64,000 bases of DNA from Micromonospora pallida (GCF_900090325.1 NZ_FMHW01000002.1:5085001-5149000), one strand, 5' to 3'; shown: positions 55,601-63,483, counted from the first letter of the stretch. Notes: generated from the sequence alone by a model not told the origin. Program-made: numbers and translations.

Positions 55601-55613
55601 GGAGTTCGGTCAT
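52587..55613 (-). CDS. Secreted beta-helix lyase/GH55-like protein with NEW3 and CBM32-type domains
   Basis: 1008 residues from ATG 55613 (GGAAAGG upstream). Signal peptide 'GLLVGLLVAAVALVPATVPG'. Two pectate-lyase-3/GH55-type beta-helix modules: the first near residue 60 ('HGDGVGDDTASLQAAIDEAS'), the second near 450 ('GTGTSDDHAVFQQAIDRYDT'). Then a NEW3-type domain ('VRLRNDGPGTLTRLAVAV', about 760-850) and an F5/8 type C (CBM32-like) domain ('NLARGATVTASS', about 870-1008). A carbohydrate-active role is clear; the substrate is not. The promoter at 55674-55702 is covered by an ATGCGCAT operator. Confidence 0.85.
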   Translation of the reverse strand: MTELPSPPAGGPPGGRTGLLVGLLVAAVALVPATVPGPTAVAAPPSATSAAAPPGSAPAGASAYRTMPTDPTAVVLGSDQFPVHGDGVGDDTASLQAAIDEASRRGGENGLGNIVGGARGVTVGDGGGVVFVPEGRYRLSRRVDLHASVRLIGFGAKRPEFHLGESTPGFQEGNQSFLFVATRRPYQPGTTPTFGNNDTFGTGLVNLDIRIGAGNPAAVAVRFSGAQMFVLQDLDIHVGDGYAGIDHNANLIQRVRVDGGAVGLLAYAASPGWQTTLLDTTFTGQREAAIRLHTDSKLSLIRNRFADTPAGIVANPGQTQRLYVQDSVFENIAGPAITLNDNEAIPGGAEPDLIRGQNQLNVVNAGVTGAGALLTTVPSGRTWAGPGSSYLVRDATLGLRVHDALGDDERRATGVVVSAVPAAPASFTRLLTSDVPLPPATDSWVNLVEYAAARGITVGTGTSDDHAVFQQAIDRYDTVYVPMGQYLIGDTLRLRPQSNLIGLHPRQTWLKLPDRSPAFSDPDRPKAMIETPRGGTNHVTGLGLDSAQQTPGAVQVLWRSGPHSHLADTLTQFVKWHPEQTQPGDPSAGDPGYQYRGRHKYNFWVQGGGGTFVNLWSVAGWADNGFLVEDTSVRGRVYEVSVEHHEHREVVLRRVRNWEFHALQTEDHIYGWRSQAVELDDVHDVLFGNTVFFRVATVLGPYPYAVGLRNSSGIVIRGTRGYRPDNTANTRWGATVTDVVTGRTVPELEVAYLGVGVPNEVPEPAGVYAAPDDVGITVVPGHSGSTTVRLRNDGPGTLTRLAVAVRAPTGWQAQAALDTSTLLAGRTATAAVDVRLPEDAEGDGVVALTLTYTRAGQQQELPLNLPVRVGGENLARGATVTASSTLSTNVAGNAVDGNRTGGRWISGSADPSPTLTIDLGQPANLHRLVLYSGVAGSDSLRVRAFQVDALVSGVWAPIGTVAQNSASPVRLDLVDAPRGIQQVRVSFTEPSPTDGLARVFEVEIYGTR

Positions 55614-55653
55614 GAGTTGGCCTTTCCTGCCCCTCGGGGCTGGGTCGGCGACC

Positions 55654-55677
55654 AGGTGGTCATGCGCATTACCACCT
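55654..55677. promoter_or_regulatory. LacI operator, ATGCGCAT type
   Basis: 24-base palindrome with one mismatched pair: arms AGGTGGT / ACCACCT around CATGCGCATT. It overlaps the -10 of the beta-helix gene promoter. Confidence 0.85.
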
Positions 55678-55702
55678 TGCTTTTCGGACCGTGGGGTGTC
55701 AA
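55674..55702 (-). promoter_or_regulatory. Promoter of the beta-helix/GH26 operon
   Basis: Minus strand TTGACA (55702-55697), 17 bases, CAAGGT (55679-55674). The operator at 55654-55677 starts inside the -10. Confidence 0.65.
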
Positions 55703-55737
55703 GGGCGGGACCGGATAGTGCCTGTCTGGTTAGGACA

Positions 55738-55766
55738 TTGACTTTCCGGAGAGGAGCCCGCAACAT
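55738..55766 (+). promoter_or_regulatory. Rightward promoter candidate
   Basis: TTGACT (55738-55743), 17 bases, CAACAT (55761-55766), about 40 bases before the operator at 55806. Confidence 0.45.
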
Positions 55767-55805
55767 GCAGGAAATCCGCTCCCGGCGCCGCCGCGCGATC
55801 ACGTA

Positions 55806-55819
55806 GTCATGCGCATGAC
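55806..55819. promoter_or_regulatory. LacI operator, ATGCGCAT type
   Basis: Perfect 14-base palindrome GTCATGCGCATGAC. Confidence 0.8.
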
Positions 55820-56072
55820 CATTCGAGATGGCGGCTCGGGAGCGGGTCGGATGACGGAAACGGCGTCGACCGACCACTCGACGCCCGCCCGGCCCGACAC
55901 CCTCCTCGCGCCCACCGGCCACCGGTGGGCCGACGTCACCCTCGCCCCCTCCGCGCAACCTTCCACCGCCCACCGGCGAGCAGGAGGGTCGATCACGGAC
56001 AGTAACCTCCAGCATCGCGATCGACCGTGACAACCCGCCCAGATCCTGCGCCGACCGGCCGCCAGGGTGCAC

Positions 56073-56084
56073 TAATCCGTATTA
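56073..56084. promoter_or_regulatory. LacI operator, TAAT.CG.ATTA type
   Basis: TAATCCGTATTA; same pattern as the site at 56169-56184. Confidence 0.65.
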
Positions 56085-56124
56085 CCTAGGGGGCTTTGGT
56101 TTCGGGCAAGTTAACGGCTGACTC

Positions 56125-56154
56125 TTGACATCGGCTCAGTCGAGGGGCGAAGCT
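56125..56154 (+). promoter_or_regulatory. Promoter of LacI-1 and the oxidoreductase/ABC operon
   Basis: Consensus TTGACA (56125-56130), 18 bases, GAAGCT (56149-56154). The operator at 56169-56184 follows just after the predicted start. Confidence 0.6.
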
Positions 56155-56168
56155 CCCTCAAGCACCCC

Positions 56169-56184
56169 GCTAATGCGTATTAGC
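56169..56184. promoter_or_regulatory. LacI operator, TAAT.CG.ATTA type
   Basis: GCTAATGCGTATTAGC, a palindrome with only the inner G/T pair mismatched, between promoter and LacI-1 start. Confidence 0.75.
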
Positions 56185-56205
56185 TCCCCCAGGAAAGGCC
56201 AACCC

Positions 56206-57264
56206 GTGGCTTCTGCATCGAGACGCGTCACTCAGCGTGACATCGCACGCCTGGCTGGTGTCAGCCAGGCGACCGTCTCACTGGTGCTCAACAACCGCGC
56301 CGACGCCGACGTCCGGATCGCCCCGGAGACCCGGGAGCGGGTGCTACAGGCGATTGCCGACACCGGCTACGTCGCCGACCCGGTGGCCCGCCGGCTGGCC
56401 TCCCGGTTCAACCGGATCATCGGTGTCTTCACCTACGAGCCCGCCTTTCCCAGCGGCACCCGCGACTTCTACCACCCGTTCCTGCTCGGCATCGAGGAGT
56501 ACGCCGAGCGGGTCGGCTGCGACCTGCTGCTCTTCACCAGCGCTCCGGTTGTCGACGGTCGGCGTCGGGTCTTCCACCAGGACAACCGGCTCCGCCTGGC
56601 CGACGGGTGCATCCTGCTCGGCCGGGAGATCGACGGCACGGAGCTGCGTCGCCTGAACGCGGACGGCTTCCCGTACGTCGCCGTCGGCCGCCGGGACGAC
56701 GCCGGTGGTCCGGTGCCGTACGTCGGCGCCGGCTACGCCGAGGCGGTGGGACGGCTCGTCAGGCTGTCCCTGGCCGCCGGCCATCGACGCCTCGTCTACC
56801 TGGGCATGGGGCTGACCGCCGAATCGTCCGCCGACCGGTACCGCGGCTTCCAGGAGTACGCCGCTGGTGCGGAGAGCGCCCGGCACATCCCGGGCACGGG
56901 GCAGGACATCGACACGCTCCTCGACGGTCTGCTCGCCGACCGGGCCACCGTCGTCCTGGCGGAGGACTTCGCCCACGCGGTGGCGCTGGAACAGGCCGCC
57001 CGCCGGCGCGGACTGACCGTTCCCGGCGATCTCTCCATCGTGACCCTCGGCGATCCGACCGTCGCGGTGCCCAGCGACGTCGCGTTCACCGGGTTCCACA
57101 TCCCCCGGGAGGAGATGGGCCGTCAGGCCGTGAAGCTGCTGGCCGACCTGGTCGACGGCAGTGTCAGCGGCGTCCCTCAACGACTCCTTCCCTGCGAACT
57201 TGTCGAGGGCGAGACCCTCGGCCCCCGAATCCGGCGGTCGACCGCCGCTGAGCGGCGACCGTGA
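56206..57264 (+). CDS. LacI-family regulator 1 of the polysaccharide locus
   Basis: 352 residues from GTG 56206 (AGGAAAGG upstream, the same leader as the beta-helix gene). HTH 'TQRDIARLAGVSQATVSLVL', hinge 'ADPVARRLASRFNRIIG', sensor domain with 'FTYEPAFPSGTRDFYHPFLL' and 'GPVPYVGAGY', end 'TGFHIPREEMGRQAVKLL'. It is a close paralogue of the LacI at 62084-63175. First gene of the operon with the oxidoreductase and ABC importer, so it is probably autoregulated by the TAAT.CG.ATTA site. Confidence 0.9.
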   Translation: MASASRRVTQRDIARLAGVSQATVSLVLNNRADADVRIAPETRERVLQAIADTGYVADPVARRLASRFNRIIGVFTYEPAFPSGTRDFYHPFLLGIEEYAERVGCDLLLFTSAPVVDGRRRVFHQDNRLRLADGCILLGREIDGTELRRLNADGFPYVAVGRRDDAGGPVPYVGAGYAEAVGRLVRLSLAAGHRRLVYLGMGLTAESSADRYRGFQEYAAGAESARHIPGTGQDIDTLLDGLLADRATVVLAEDFAHAVALEQAARRRGLTVPGDLSIVTLGDPTVAVPSDVAFTGFHIPREEMGRQAVKLLADLVDGSVSGVPQRLLPCELVEGETLGPRIRRSTAAERRP

Positions 57265-57281
57265 AATCTGGAAGGAAGCAA

Positions 57282-58889
57282 GTGGTACAGATGCGTGCGG
57301 ACGTCCTCGTCGTCGGTGGCGGGTTGGGCGGGGTGGCGGCGGCGCTGGCCGCAGTCCGGGCCGGCCGGTCCGTCATCCTGACCGAGGAGTTCGACTGGCT
57401 CGGCGGGCAACTCACCAGCCAGGCTGTCCCGCCGGACGAGCACTCCTGGATCGAGCAGTTCGGCGCCACCGCCGGTTACCGGGCCCTGCGCACCGGCATC
57501 CGGGACTACTACCGTCGGCACTACCCGCTGACCGGGCGGTCCCGTGCCTGGTCGGACCTGAACCCTGGAGCCGGTTGGGTGAGCCGGCTCTGCCACGAGC
57601 CCCGGGTCGCCGTCGCGGTCATCGAGGAGATGCTGGCGCCGTACCGCGGCTCCGGCCGGTTGACCGTCCTCCAGCCGTACCGGCCGGTCGCGGCGGAGAC
57701 CGACGGGGACCGGGTGGTCGGGGTGACCGTGGCGCACCGCGACCGGGACGACGACCGGATCGACATCGTCGCGCCGTACGTCCTGGACGCCACCGAGACC
57801 GGTGAGCTGCTGCCGCTGTCCGGCACCGAGTACGTCACCGGCTTCGAGGCGCAGACCGACACCGGTGAGCCGAGCGCACCGGCGGAGGCGCAGCCGATGA
57901 ACATGCAGGCCGTGTCGGTCTGCTTCGCCCTCGACCACGTGGACGGCGACCACACCATCGACCGCCCGGCCGGGTACGACTTCTGGCGGGACTACAAGCC
58001 GGACTTCTGGGGTGACCGGCTGCTCTCCTGGCGGTCGCCGAACCCGCGCACGCTCGAGATCCTCGAGCGGAGCTTCACGCCGAACCCGGACGATGACCCG
58101 CTGCTGGTCAACGCCGACCAGCGGCTCAACGCCGGGGACGGCAACCTGTGGACGTTCCGGCGGATCGCCGCCCGGCGCAACTTCACCGAGGGCACGTACG
58201 CCAGCGACATCACGCTGGTCAACTGGCCGATGATCGACTACTTCGAGGGCCCGGTCATCGACGTGCCGAACGCGTCCTGGCACCTGTCGAAGGCGCGTGA
58301 GCTGTCGTACTCGGTCCTCTACTGGATGCAGACCGAGGCGCCCCGGCCGGACGGTGGTACCGGCTTCCCCGGCCTGCGGCTGCGCGGCGACGTCACCGGC
58401 AGCCGGGACGGTCTGGCGCAGGCGCCCTATATCCGGGAGTCGCGTCGGATCCGGGCCGAGTACACGGTGGTCGAGCAGGACCTGTCGCTGGCGGTACGCG
58501 GCGCGCACGGCGCGGTGAACTACCCGGACTCGATCGGCGTGGGGATGTACCGCATCGACCTGCACCCGTCCACCGGTGGCGACAACTACATCGACGTCGG
58601 CTCCTGCCCGTTCGAGATCCCGCTCGGCGCGCTGATCCCGCAGCGGATGGAGAACCTGCTGCCGGCCGGCAAGAACATCGGCACCACGCACATCACCAAC
58701 GGCAGCTACCGGCTGCACCCGGTCGAGTGGAACGTCGGCGAGGTCGCCGGGTTGCTCGCCGACTTCTGTCTGGCGCGGGGCGAGTCCCCGCGCGCGGTCC
58801 GCAGCACCCCCCGTCTGCTGGCCGACTTCCAGGACCGCATCACGGCGGCCGGCGTGGAACTGCGCTGGCCGCAGATCGTGGGCTACTGA
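57282..58889 (+). CDS. FAD-dependent oxidoreductase (FAD_oxidored type)
   Basis: 535 residues from GTG 57282 (GGAAGGA six bases upstream; GTG 57261 and ATG 57291 are alternatives). Dinucleotide-binding 'ADVLVVGGGLGGVAAALAAV' and 'EEFDWLGGQLTSQ', then 'VLDATETGELLPLSG' and the C-terminal FAD site 'NLLPAGKNIGTTHITNGSYR'. No signal peptide. The family occurs in carbohydrate loci but its reactions are mostly unknown; a sugar or sugar-derived substrate imported by the next three genes is inferred. Confidence 0.85.
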   Translation: MVQMRADVLVVGGGLGGVAAALAAVRAGRSVILTEEFDWLGGQLTSQAVPPDEHSWIEQFGATAGYRALRTGIRDYYRRHYPLTGRSRAWSDLNPGAGWVSRLCHEPRVAVAVIEEMLAPYRGSGRLTVLQPYRPVAAETDGDRVVGVTVAHRDRDDDRIDIVAPYVLDATETGELLPLSGTEYVTGFEAQTDTGEPSAPAEAQPMNMQAVSVCFALDHVDGDHTIDRPAGYDFWRDYKPDFWGDRLLSWRSPNPRTLEILERSFTPNPDDDPLLVNADQRLNAGDGNLWTFRRIAARRNFTEGTYASDITLVNWPMIDYFEGPVIDVPNASWHLSKARELSYSVLYWMQTEAPRPDGGTGFPGLRLRGDVTGSRDGLAQAPYIRESRRIRAEYTVVEQDLSLAVRGAHGAVNYPDSIGVGMYRIDLHPSTGGDNYIDVGSCPFEIPLGALIPQRMENLLPAGKNIGTTHITNGSYRLHPVEWNVGEVAGLLADFCLARGESPRAVRSTPRLLADFQDRITAAGVELRWPQIVGY

Positions 58890-58916
58890 CACCACCCCCG
58901 GTTGAGGAGAAACATC

Positions 58917-60200
58917 ATGAGAACAGGAAAGGGCCTGCGCGGTGCCGCCGTCGCACTGGCCGGTGTGCTCGCGCTGACCGCCTGCGGTGGCGGTGACCAG
59001 GCCAAGGAGAGCGGCCCGGCCAATCTGCGGATGACGATCTGGAGCGCCAACGAGGCGCACCTGAAGCTGTTCAACGAGATCGCCGACGAATACAAGAAGG
59101 CCAACCCGGACGTCGCCGGTATCACCTTCGACCCGCTGCCGTTCGAGAACTACACCACCACCCTGACCACCCAGATCGCCGGCGGGAACGCACCCGACCT
59201 GGCCTGGGTGCTCGAGAACTCGGCCCCCGACTTCGTCGCCTCCGGCGCGCTGCTGCCCCTCGACGACACGCTCAAGAAGACCGACGGCTACCAGTACGAC
59301 GACCTCTCGCCGGCCACCCTCAAGCTCTGGCAGGACGACGAGAAGCTGTACGCGTACCCCTTCTCCACCTCGCCGTTCGGGGTCTTCGTCAACAACGACC
59401 TGGTGAAGAAGGCCGGTCAGAAGACTCCCGCCGAGCTGATCGCCGCCGGGCAGTGGAACTGGGACACCGCTCTGGCGTCCGCCGCGGCCACCGCGAGCGC
59501 GACCGGCAAGGCCGGTCTGGTGGTCCGCGACTTCGACTACAAGGGCTGGGACAACCTCTCCACCTTCTGGACCGGTTGGGGCGCCCAGGCGTGGAGCGAG
59601 GACGGCAAGTCCTGCGGCTTCGCCGCGCCGGAGATGGTCGACGCGATGACCACGCTGCACAAGGCGATCTTCACCGCCAAGGCGCTGCCCGGCCCGGGCA
59701 CCACCGCCGACTTCTTCGCCGGGGACGCGGCCATGACCGTCACCCAGATCTCCCGCGCGTCGCTGCTCAAGCCGGACGGCTTCGCCTGGGACCTGGTCCC
59801 GCTGCCGGCCGGCCCGAAGGGCAACTACGCCGTGGTCGGCCAGGCCGGCATCGGGGTGCTGAAGCAGAGCAAGAACGCCGACAAGGCCGCCGACTTCCTC
59901 GCCTTCTTCACCAACCCCACCAACTCGGCGAAGCTCTCCCAGTTCTTCCCGCCGCCGCGGCAGTCCCTGCTCAACGCCGAGACGCTGGCCAAGTCGAACC
60001 CCCAGCTCAAGCCGGAGCAGTTGCAGAAGGTCGTCATCGACGGCATCGCCAACGGCGTGGTCAAGCCCAGCCACGCCGGCCAGGCCGAGCTGAGCCAGCA
60101 GGTCCGGGCCGGACTCGACCCGCTGTGGAAGCCCGATGCGGACGTCAAGGCGGTACTGGACAGCGTCTGCACCAAGATCCAGCCGCTGCTGGCGAAGTAA
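58917..60200 (+). CDS. Sugar ABC importer, binding lipoprotein
   Basis: 427 residues from ATG 58917 (GAGGAGA upstream). Lipobox 'LALTAC', then an extracellular solute-binding family 1 domain: 'AGGNAPDLAWVLENSAPDFV', 'PFSTSPFGVFVNNDLVKKAG', 'FFAGDAAMTVTQISR'. It should capture the oligosaccharide released by the secreted enzymes. Confidence 0.9.
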   Translation: MRTGKGLRGAAVALAGVLALTACGGGDQAKESGPANLRMTIWSANEAHLKLFNEIADEYKKANPDVAGITFDPLPFENYTTTLTTQIAGGNAPDLAWVLENSAPDFVASGALLPLDDTLKKTDGYQYDDLSPATLKLWQDDEKLYAYPFSTSPFGVFVNNDLVKKAGQKTPAELIAAGQWNWDTALASAAATASATGKAGLVVRDFDYKGWDNLSTFWTGWGAQAWSEDGKSCGFAAPEMVDAMTTLHKAIFTAKALPGPGTTADFFAGDAAMTVTQISRASLLKPDGFAWDLVPLPAGPKGNYAVVGQAGIGVLKQSKNADKAADFLAFFTNPTNSAKLSQFFPPPRQSLLNAETLAKSNPQLKPEQLQKVVIDGIANGVVKPSHAGQAELSQQVRAGLDPLWKPDADVKAVLDSVCTKIQPLLAK

Positions 60201-60208
60201 GGCGAATC

Positions 60209-61156
60209 ATGACCCGTACGGACACCAGGGTGGGTCGGGCCGACGCCCGGCCCGCCCCGGGCCGGGCGCGGCCGTACTGGACCACCCGCCGCCGCGACCA
60301 GCTCACCGGTTACCTGTTCATCGCGCCGCAACTGTTCGGCAGCGCCGTCTTCGTGATCCTGCCGCTGATCCTGGTGGTCTGGTACAGCCTGCACGAATGG
60401 AACGTGCTGGCCGGCACGTTCGACTTCGTCGGCACCGAGAACTACAAGGCCCTCGCCGACGACGCCAACCTCGGCGCGGTACTCCGCGCCACCGGCCTCT
60501 TCTCCGTCGGGCTGGTGGTGTTCAACCTCGGCCTGGCGCTGCTGCTCGCCGTCCTGCTCAACCAGAAGTTCCGGGGCACCGTCCTGTTCCGCACCCTGTT
60601 CTTCTCACCCGTGGTCGTCTCGCTGGTCGCCTGGACCATCGTCTGGGGCTTCCTGCTCCAGGACAACGGCGGCATCAACGGTCTGCTCGACACGATCGGC
60701 GTGGACGGACCGAACTGGCTACGCGGCGAGACCACCGCGATGATCTCCGTCGTCGTGGTGCAGGTGTTCAAGAACGTCGGCCTGAACATGGTGCTGTTCC
60801 TGGCCGCCCTCCAGGGCGTACCCGGCGAGTTGTACGAGGCCGCCGAGATGGACGGGGCCGGTCGGATGCGCCAGTTCTGGAGGATCACCATACCGATGAT
60901 CAGCCCGACCATCCTGCTCACCTCGATCATCACGGTGGTCGGCTCGCTCCAGGTCTTCGCGCAGATCGCGGTGCTCACCCAGGGCGGACCGGGCACCTCC
61001 ACCACGGTCCTCGTCTACTACCTCTACCAACAGGCGTTCCAGTTCCACCACTTCGGCTACGGCGCGACCCTGTCGATCGTGCTGTTCGGCATCGTCCTCG
61101 CCCTCACCGTGCTCCAGTGGCAGATGCGCAGAAGGTGGGTCCACCATGAATCGTGA
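60209..61156 (+). CDS. Sugar ABC importer, permease 1 (MalF-like)
   Basis: 315 residues, six helices, EAA loop 'ELYEAAEMDGAGRMRQFWRI'. Starts at ATG 60209, 8 bases after the binding protein; overlaps the next permease by 11 bases. Confidence 0.92.
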   Translation: MTRTDTRVGRADARPAPGRARPYWTTRRRDQLTGYLFIAPQLFGSAVFVILPLILVVWYSLHEWNVLAGTFDFVGTENYKALADDANLGAVLRATGLFSVGLVVFNLGLALLLAVLLNQKFRGTVLFRTLFFSPVVVSLVAWTIVWGFLLQDNGGINGLLDTIGVDGPNWLRGETTAMISVVVVQVFKNVGLNMVLFLAALQGVPGELYEAAEMDGAGRMRQFWRITIPMISPTILLTSIITVVGSLQVFAQIAVLTQGGPGTSTTVLVYYLYQQAFQFHHFGYGATLSIVLFGIVLALTVLQWQMRRRWVHHES

Positions 61157-61988
61157 GCTGTCGCGCCGCACCAAACTGGCGCTCTACGCGGCGCTGATGG
61201 TCCTGGCGATCCCGTTCGTCTTCCCGACCTGGTGGATGGTCACGTCCTCACTCAAGCCGATCGCGGACATCTTCGCCTTCCCGCCGCAACTACTGCCGGT
61301 CAACCCGAAGTTCGACGCCTACCAGCGGGTGTTCGAGCTGCAACCGTTCGGACAGCAGTACCTGAACAGCCTCTACATCGCGCTGGTGGTCACCGTCGGC
61401 ACCCTGGCCGTGTCGGCGCTGTCCGGGTACGCCTTCGCCCGGATCCGGTTCCGTGGCCAGAACCTGCTGTTCCTGGTCGTCCTCGCCGGCCTGCTCATCC
61501 CGAGCGAGGTCACCATCGTGCCGCTGTTCCAGATGTTCTTCAAACTGGGCCTGGTCGACACCCACTGGCCCCTCATCCTGGTGCCGATCCTCGGGGCGCC
61601 CAGCGTGCTGGCGACGTTCATCATGCGGCAGTTCTTCCTCGCCCTTCCCGGTGAGCTGGAGGAGGCGGCCCGGGTCGACGGGCTGGGCCGGTTCGCCACC
61701 TTCTGGAAGATCGCCCTACCACTGTCCCGGCCCGCCCTCGGCGCGGTGGCGATCTTCACCTTCCTGCACAGCTGGAACCTCTACCTCGAACCCATCGTCT
61801 TCCTCTCCTCACCGGAGAAGTTCACCCTGCCGCAGGCACTCACCCAGTTCGTCGACGCGTACGGCGGGCCGATGTGGAACGTCCAGCTCGCCGCCGCCTC
61901 GATGACCGCCCTGCCCGTGCTGGTGGTCTTCGTGGTCGCGCAGAAGCAGTTCGTCGAGGGCCTCGCGCACACCGGCCTGAAGGGTTGA
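61146..61988 (+). CDS. Sugar ABC importer, permease 2 (MalG-like)
   Basis: 280 residues, six helices, EAA loop 'ELEEAARVDGLGRFATFWKI', end 'KQFVEGLAHTGLKG'. No ATPase gene is present; a shared MsiK-type ATPase is expected elsewhere. Last gene of the operon, convergent with LacI-2. Confidence 0.92.
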   Translation: MNRELSRRTKLALYAALMVLAIPFVFPTWWMVTSSLKPIADIFAFPPQLLPVNPKFDAYQRVFELQPFGQQYLNSLYIALVVTVGTLAVSALSGYAFARIRFRGQNLLFLVVLAGLLIPSEVTIVPLFQMFFKLGLVDTHWPLILVPILGAPSVLATFIMRQFFLALPGELEEAARVDGLGRFATFWKIALPLSRPALGAVAIFTFLHSWNLYLEPIVFLSSPEKFTLPQALTQFVDAYGGPMWNVQLAAASMTALPVLVVFVVAQKQFVEGLAHTGLKG

Positions 61989-62038
61989 CGACGTCGGGCC
62001 GGGGCGGGTCGGACAGAGTCCGTGACGACTCGCCGACC

Positions 62039-62104
62039 CGATCCGGTCAACCGGCAGAGCCCGACGGCGGTCGACCGATCCGGTCAACCGGCGGAGCGCG
62101 ACGG
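62039..62104. repeat. Direct repeat, two 29-bp copies
   Basis: CGATCCGGTCAACCGGC... at 62039-62067 and 62076-62104, period 37, two mismatches, each with an inner CCGGT-CA-ACCGG palindrome. It lies at the convergent ends of the permease and LacI-2 genes. Confidence 0.75.
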
Positions 62105-63175
62105 GGGTCGAGCCGAGGAACCCGACGCGGACGCCGTCGGCGGGCCGGCGGTGGTGCCGGTCAGCACCGTGCAGGGCAGGCTCCGCTGGAGTGCGTCGGC
62201 GGTGAGTGGGGTGGCGCTGACCAACTGCTCGTAGAGAAGTCGTACCGCGGCGGCGCCCATCTCCTCGCGGGGGATCCGGAAACCGGTCCACTCGACGTCG
62301 TCAGGCGTCTCGCTCTCGGCGTCACCGAGCTGGGCCAGCGACAGGTCACCGGGCACGGACAGTCCCCTGGCCAGTGCCGCTGCCCGGATCGCGGGTGCCA
62401 GCCCGGACGGCCAGATCACCGCCGCGGTGAGACCGTTGTCGCCGAGCAGGTCGAGCGCCTCCCCACCGGACAGCCCGGTGCCGTCGAGGACGACCGGGCG
62501 ACGTCCGGCGGCTCGTACCGACTCGTGGTAGCCCTGCGCGCGGTCCACTGACGGCTCGTCCCGGCGGAGGTCGCCGAGAAACCCGACCCGCTCGTGGCCG
62601 AGGGCGAACAGCAGCTCCACGACCTTCCGGGTCGCGGTCAGGTAGTCCGCGCCGACGTACGGGACGGGGCCGGCGGCCGACTCCCGGCGGCCGATGAACG
62701 CGAACGGGAAGTCCCTGCCGAGCAGGTCGGCGAGGTCCCGCTTGTCGTCGTAGCGGCCGAGCAGCACACAGCCGTCGGCGATGCCGAGTCGATAGGAGCC
62801 GTCACCGAGCAGGCGCTGTCTCCCCTGGGACGACGGGGTGCCGGTGAAGAACAGCAGGTCGCACCCGAGCGCCTCGGCCTGCGCCTCGACCCCGATCAGG
62901 AACGGGTGGTAGAAGTCCCGACTGTCGCGTGGGAAGACGGGCTCGTAGGTGAAGACGCCGACGATCCGGGTCCGTCCGCCAGCCAGCCGCTGCGCGGCCG
63001 GGTTGGCGACATAGCCGGTCATCTGGATGGCGTCGAGCACGCGCTGGCGGGCCTGCTCGCCCACCCGGCGGCGGCCGGTCTCGCCCCCGTTCAGGATCAG
63101 CGAGACGGTGGCCTGGCTCACCCCGGCGAGCCGGGCCACATCGGCCTGGGTCGCCCGCCCGGTGCCACGTCCCAT
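62084..63175 (-). CDS. LacI-family regulator 2 of the polysaccharide locus
   Basis: 363 residues from ATG 63175, preceded by AGGAGGT at eight bases. HTH 'TQADVARLAGVSQATVSLIL', sensor domain with 'FTYEPVFPRDSRDFYHPFLI' and 'GPVPYVGADY', end 'TGFRIPREEMGAAAVRLL'. Paralogue of LacI-1; the two flank the oxidoreductase/ABC operon. ATGCGCAT-type operators lie just upstream (63231-63248), so it probably binds that class, including the site at the beta-helix promoter. Confidence 0.9.
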   Translation of the reverse strand: MGRGTGRATQADVARLAGVSQATVSLILNGGETGRRRVGEQARQRVLDAIQMTGYVANPAAQRLAGGRTRIVGVFTYEPVFPRDSRDFYHPFLIGVEAQAEALGCDLLFFTGTPSSQGRQRLLGDGSYRLGIADGCVLLGRYDDKRDLADLLGRDFPFAFIGRRESAAGPVPYVGADYLTATRKVVELLFALGHERVGFLGDLRRDEPSVDRAQGYHESVRAAGRRPVVLDGTGLSGGEALDLLGDNGLTAAVIWPSGLAPAIRAAALARGLSVPGDLSLAQLGDAESETPDDVEWTGFRIPREEMGAAAVRLLYEQLVSATPLTADALQRSLPCTVLTGTTAGPPTASASGSSARPPSRSAG

Positions 63176-63230
63176 CGCCTTCCACCTCCTGTCCCGGGCG
63201 GTGACCGGTGGTCCGCTCCGGACTGCGTGT

Positions 63231-63248
63231 CGGTCATGCGCATCACCG
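63231..63248. promoter_or_regulatory. LacI operator, ATGCGCAT type
   Basis: CGGTCATGCGCATCACCG, palindromic except the C/C positions flanking the core; 56 bases upstream of LacI-2. Confidence 0.8.
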
Positions 63249-63376
63249 CAGGATCTCGATGGCATCGCTGCTACGGCGGACCGCCCCGCAGCCGGCGTCG
63301 TCACCGGTCAGCCCCATGCTACGTCCGCAGCCGGGCCCCGGGACGCACCGGCACCCAGCGCAGCCGGGACGCACTC

Positions 63377-63394
63377 CCGTAGTGCGCATGACCA
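63377..63394. promoter_or_regulatory. LacI operator, ATGCGCA type, weaker
   Basis: On the minus strand TGGTCATGCGCACTACGG, matching the beta-helix operator TGGTAATGCGCATGACCA/its complement over most positions. Confidence 0.6.
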
Positions 63395-63427
63395 CTGGTT
63401 CCCCGGGCGATGTGGGGTGGGGTGGTT

Positions 63428-63473
63428 GCAGGGGGCCCTTCCTCATCAAATAACGGTAGGAAGGGTCCCCTGC
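63428..63473. repeat. Dispersed hairpin repeat, copy 3
   Basis: 16-bp arms GCAGGGGGCCCTTCCT (63428-63443) and 63458-63473 with one mismatch; loop CATCAAATAACGGT. Just after the cysN stop, where it may act as a terminator. Confidence 0.85.
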
Positions 63474-63483
63474 TACCGGTTTG

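Larger units (their letters stand above)
55614..56205. other. Divergent control region of the polysaccharide locus
   Basis: 592 bases between the beta-helix gene and LacI-1. It holds three promoter candidates and four LacI-type operators, two centred on ATGCGCAT and two on TAAT.CG.ATTA. An open frame of 73 codons at 55809-56030 has no ribosome site and is not called. Confidence 0.7.
63176..63483. other. Intergenic region between LacI-2 and cysN
   Basis: 308 bases holding two ATGCGCA-type operators and the third copy of the dispersed hairpin. No gene seen. Confidence 0.6.

Noticed and set aside
55809..56030. 73-codon frame in the polysaccharide control region
   Set aside because: It begins inside a LacI operator, has no ribosome site and low-complexity sequence.
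57177..60074. 965-codon minus-strand frame opposite the oxidoreductase and binding protein
   Set aside because: Antisense shadow; the plus strand carries complete, motif-bearing genes.
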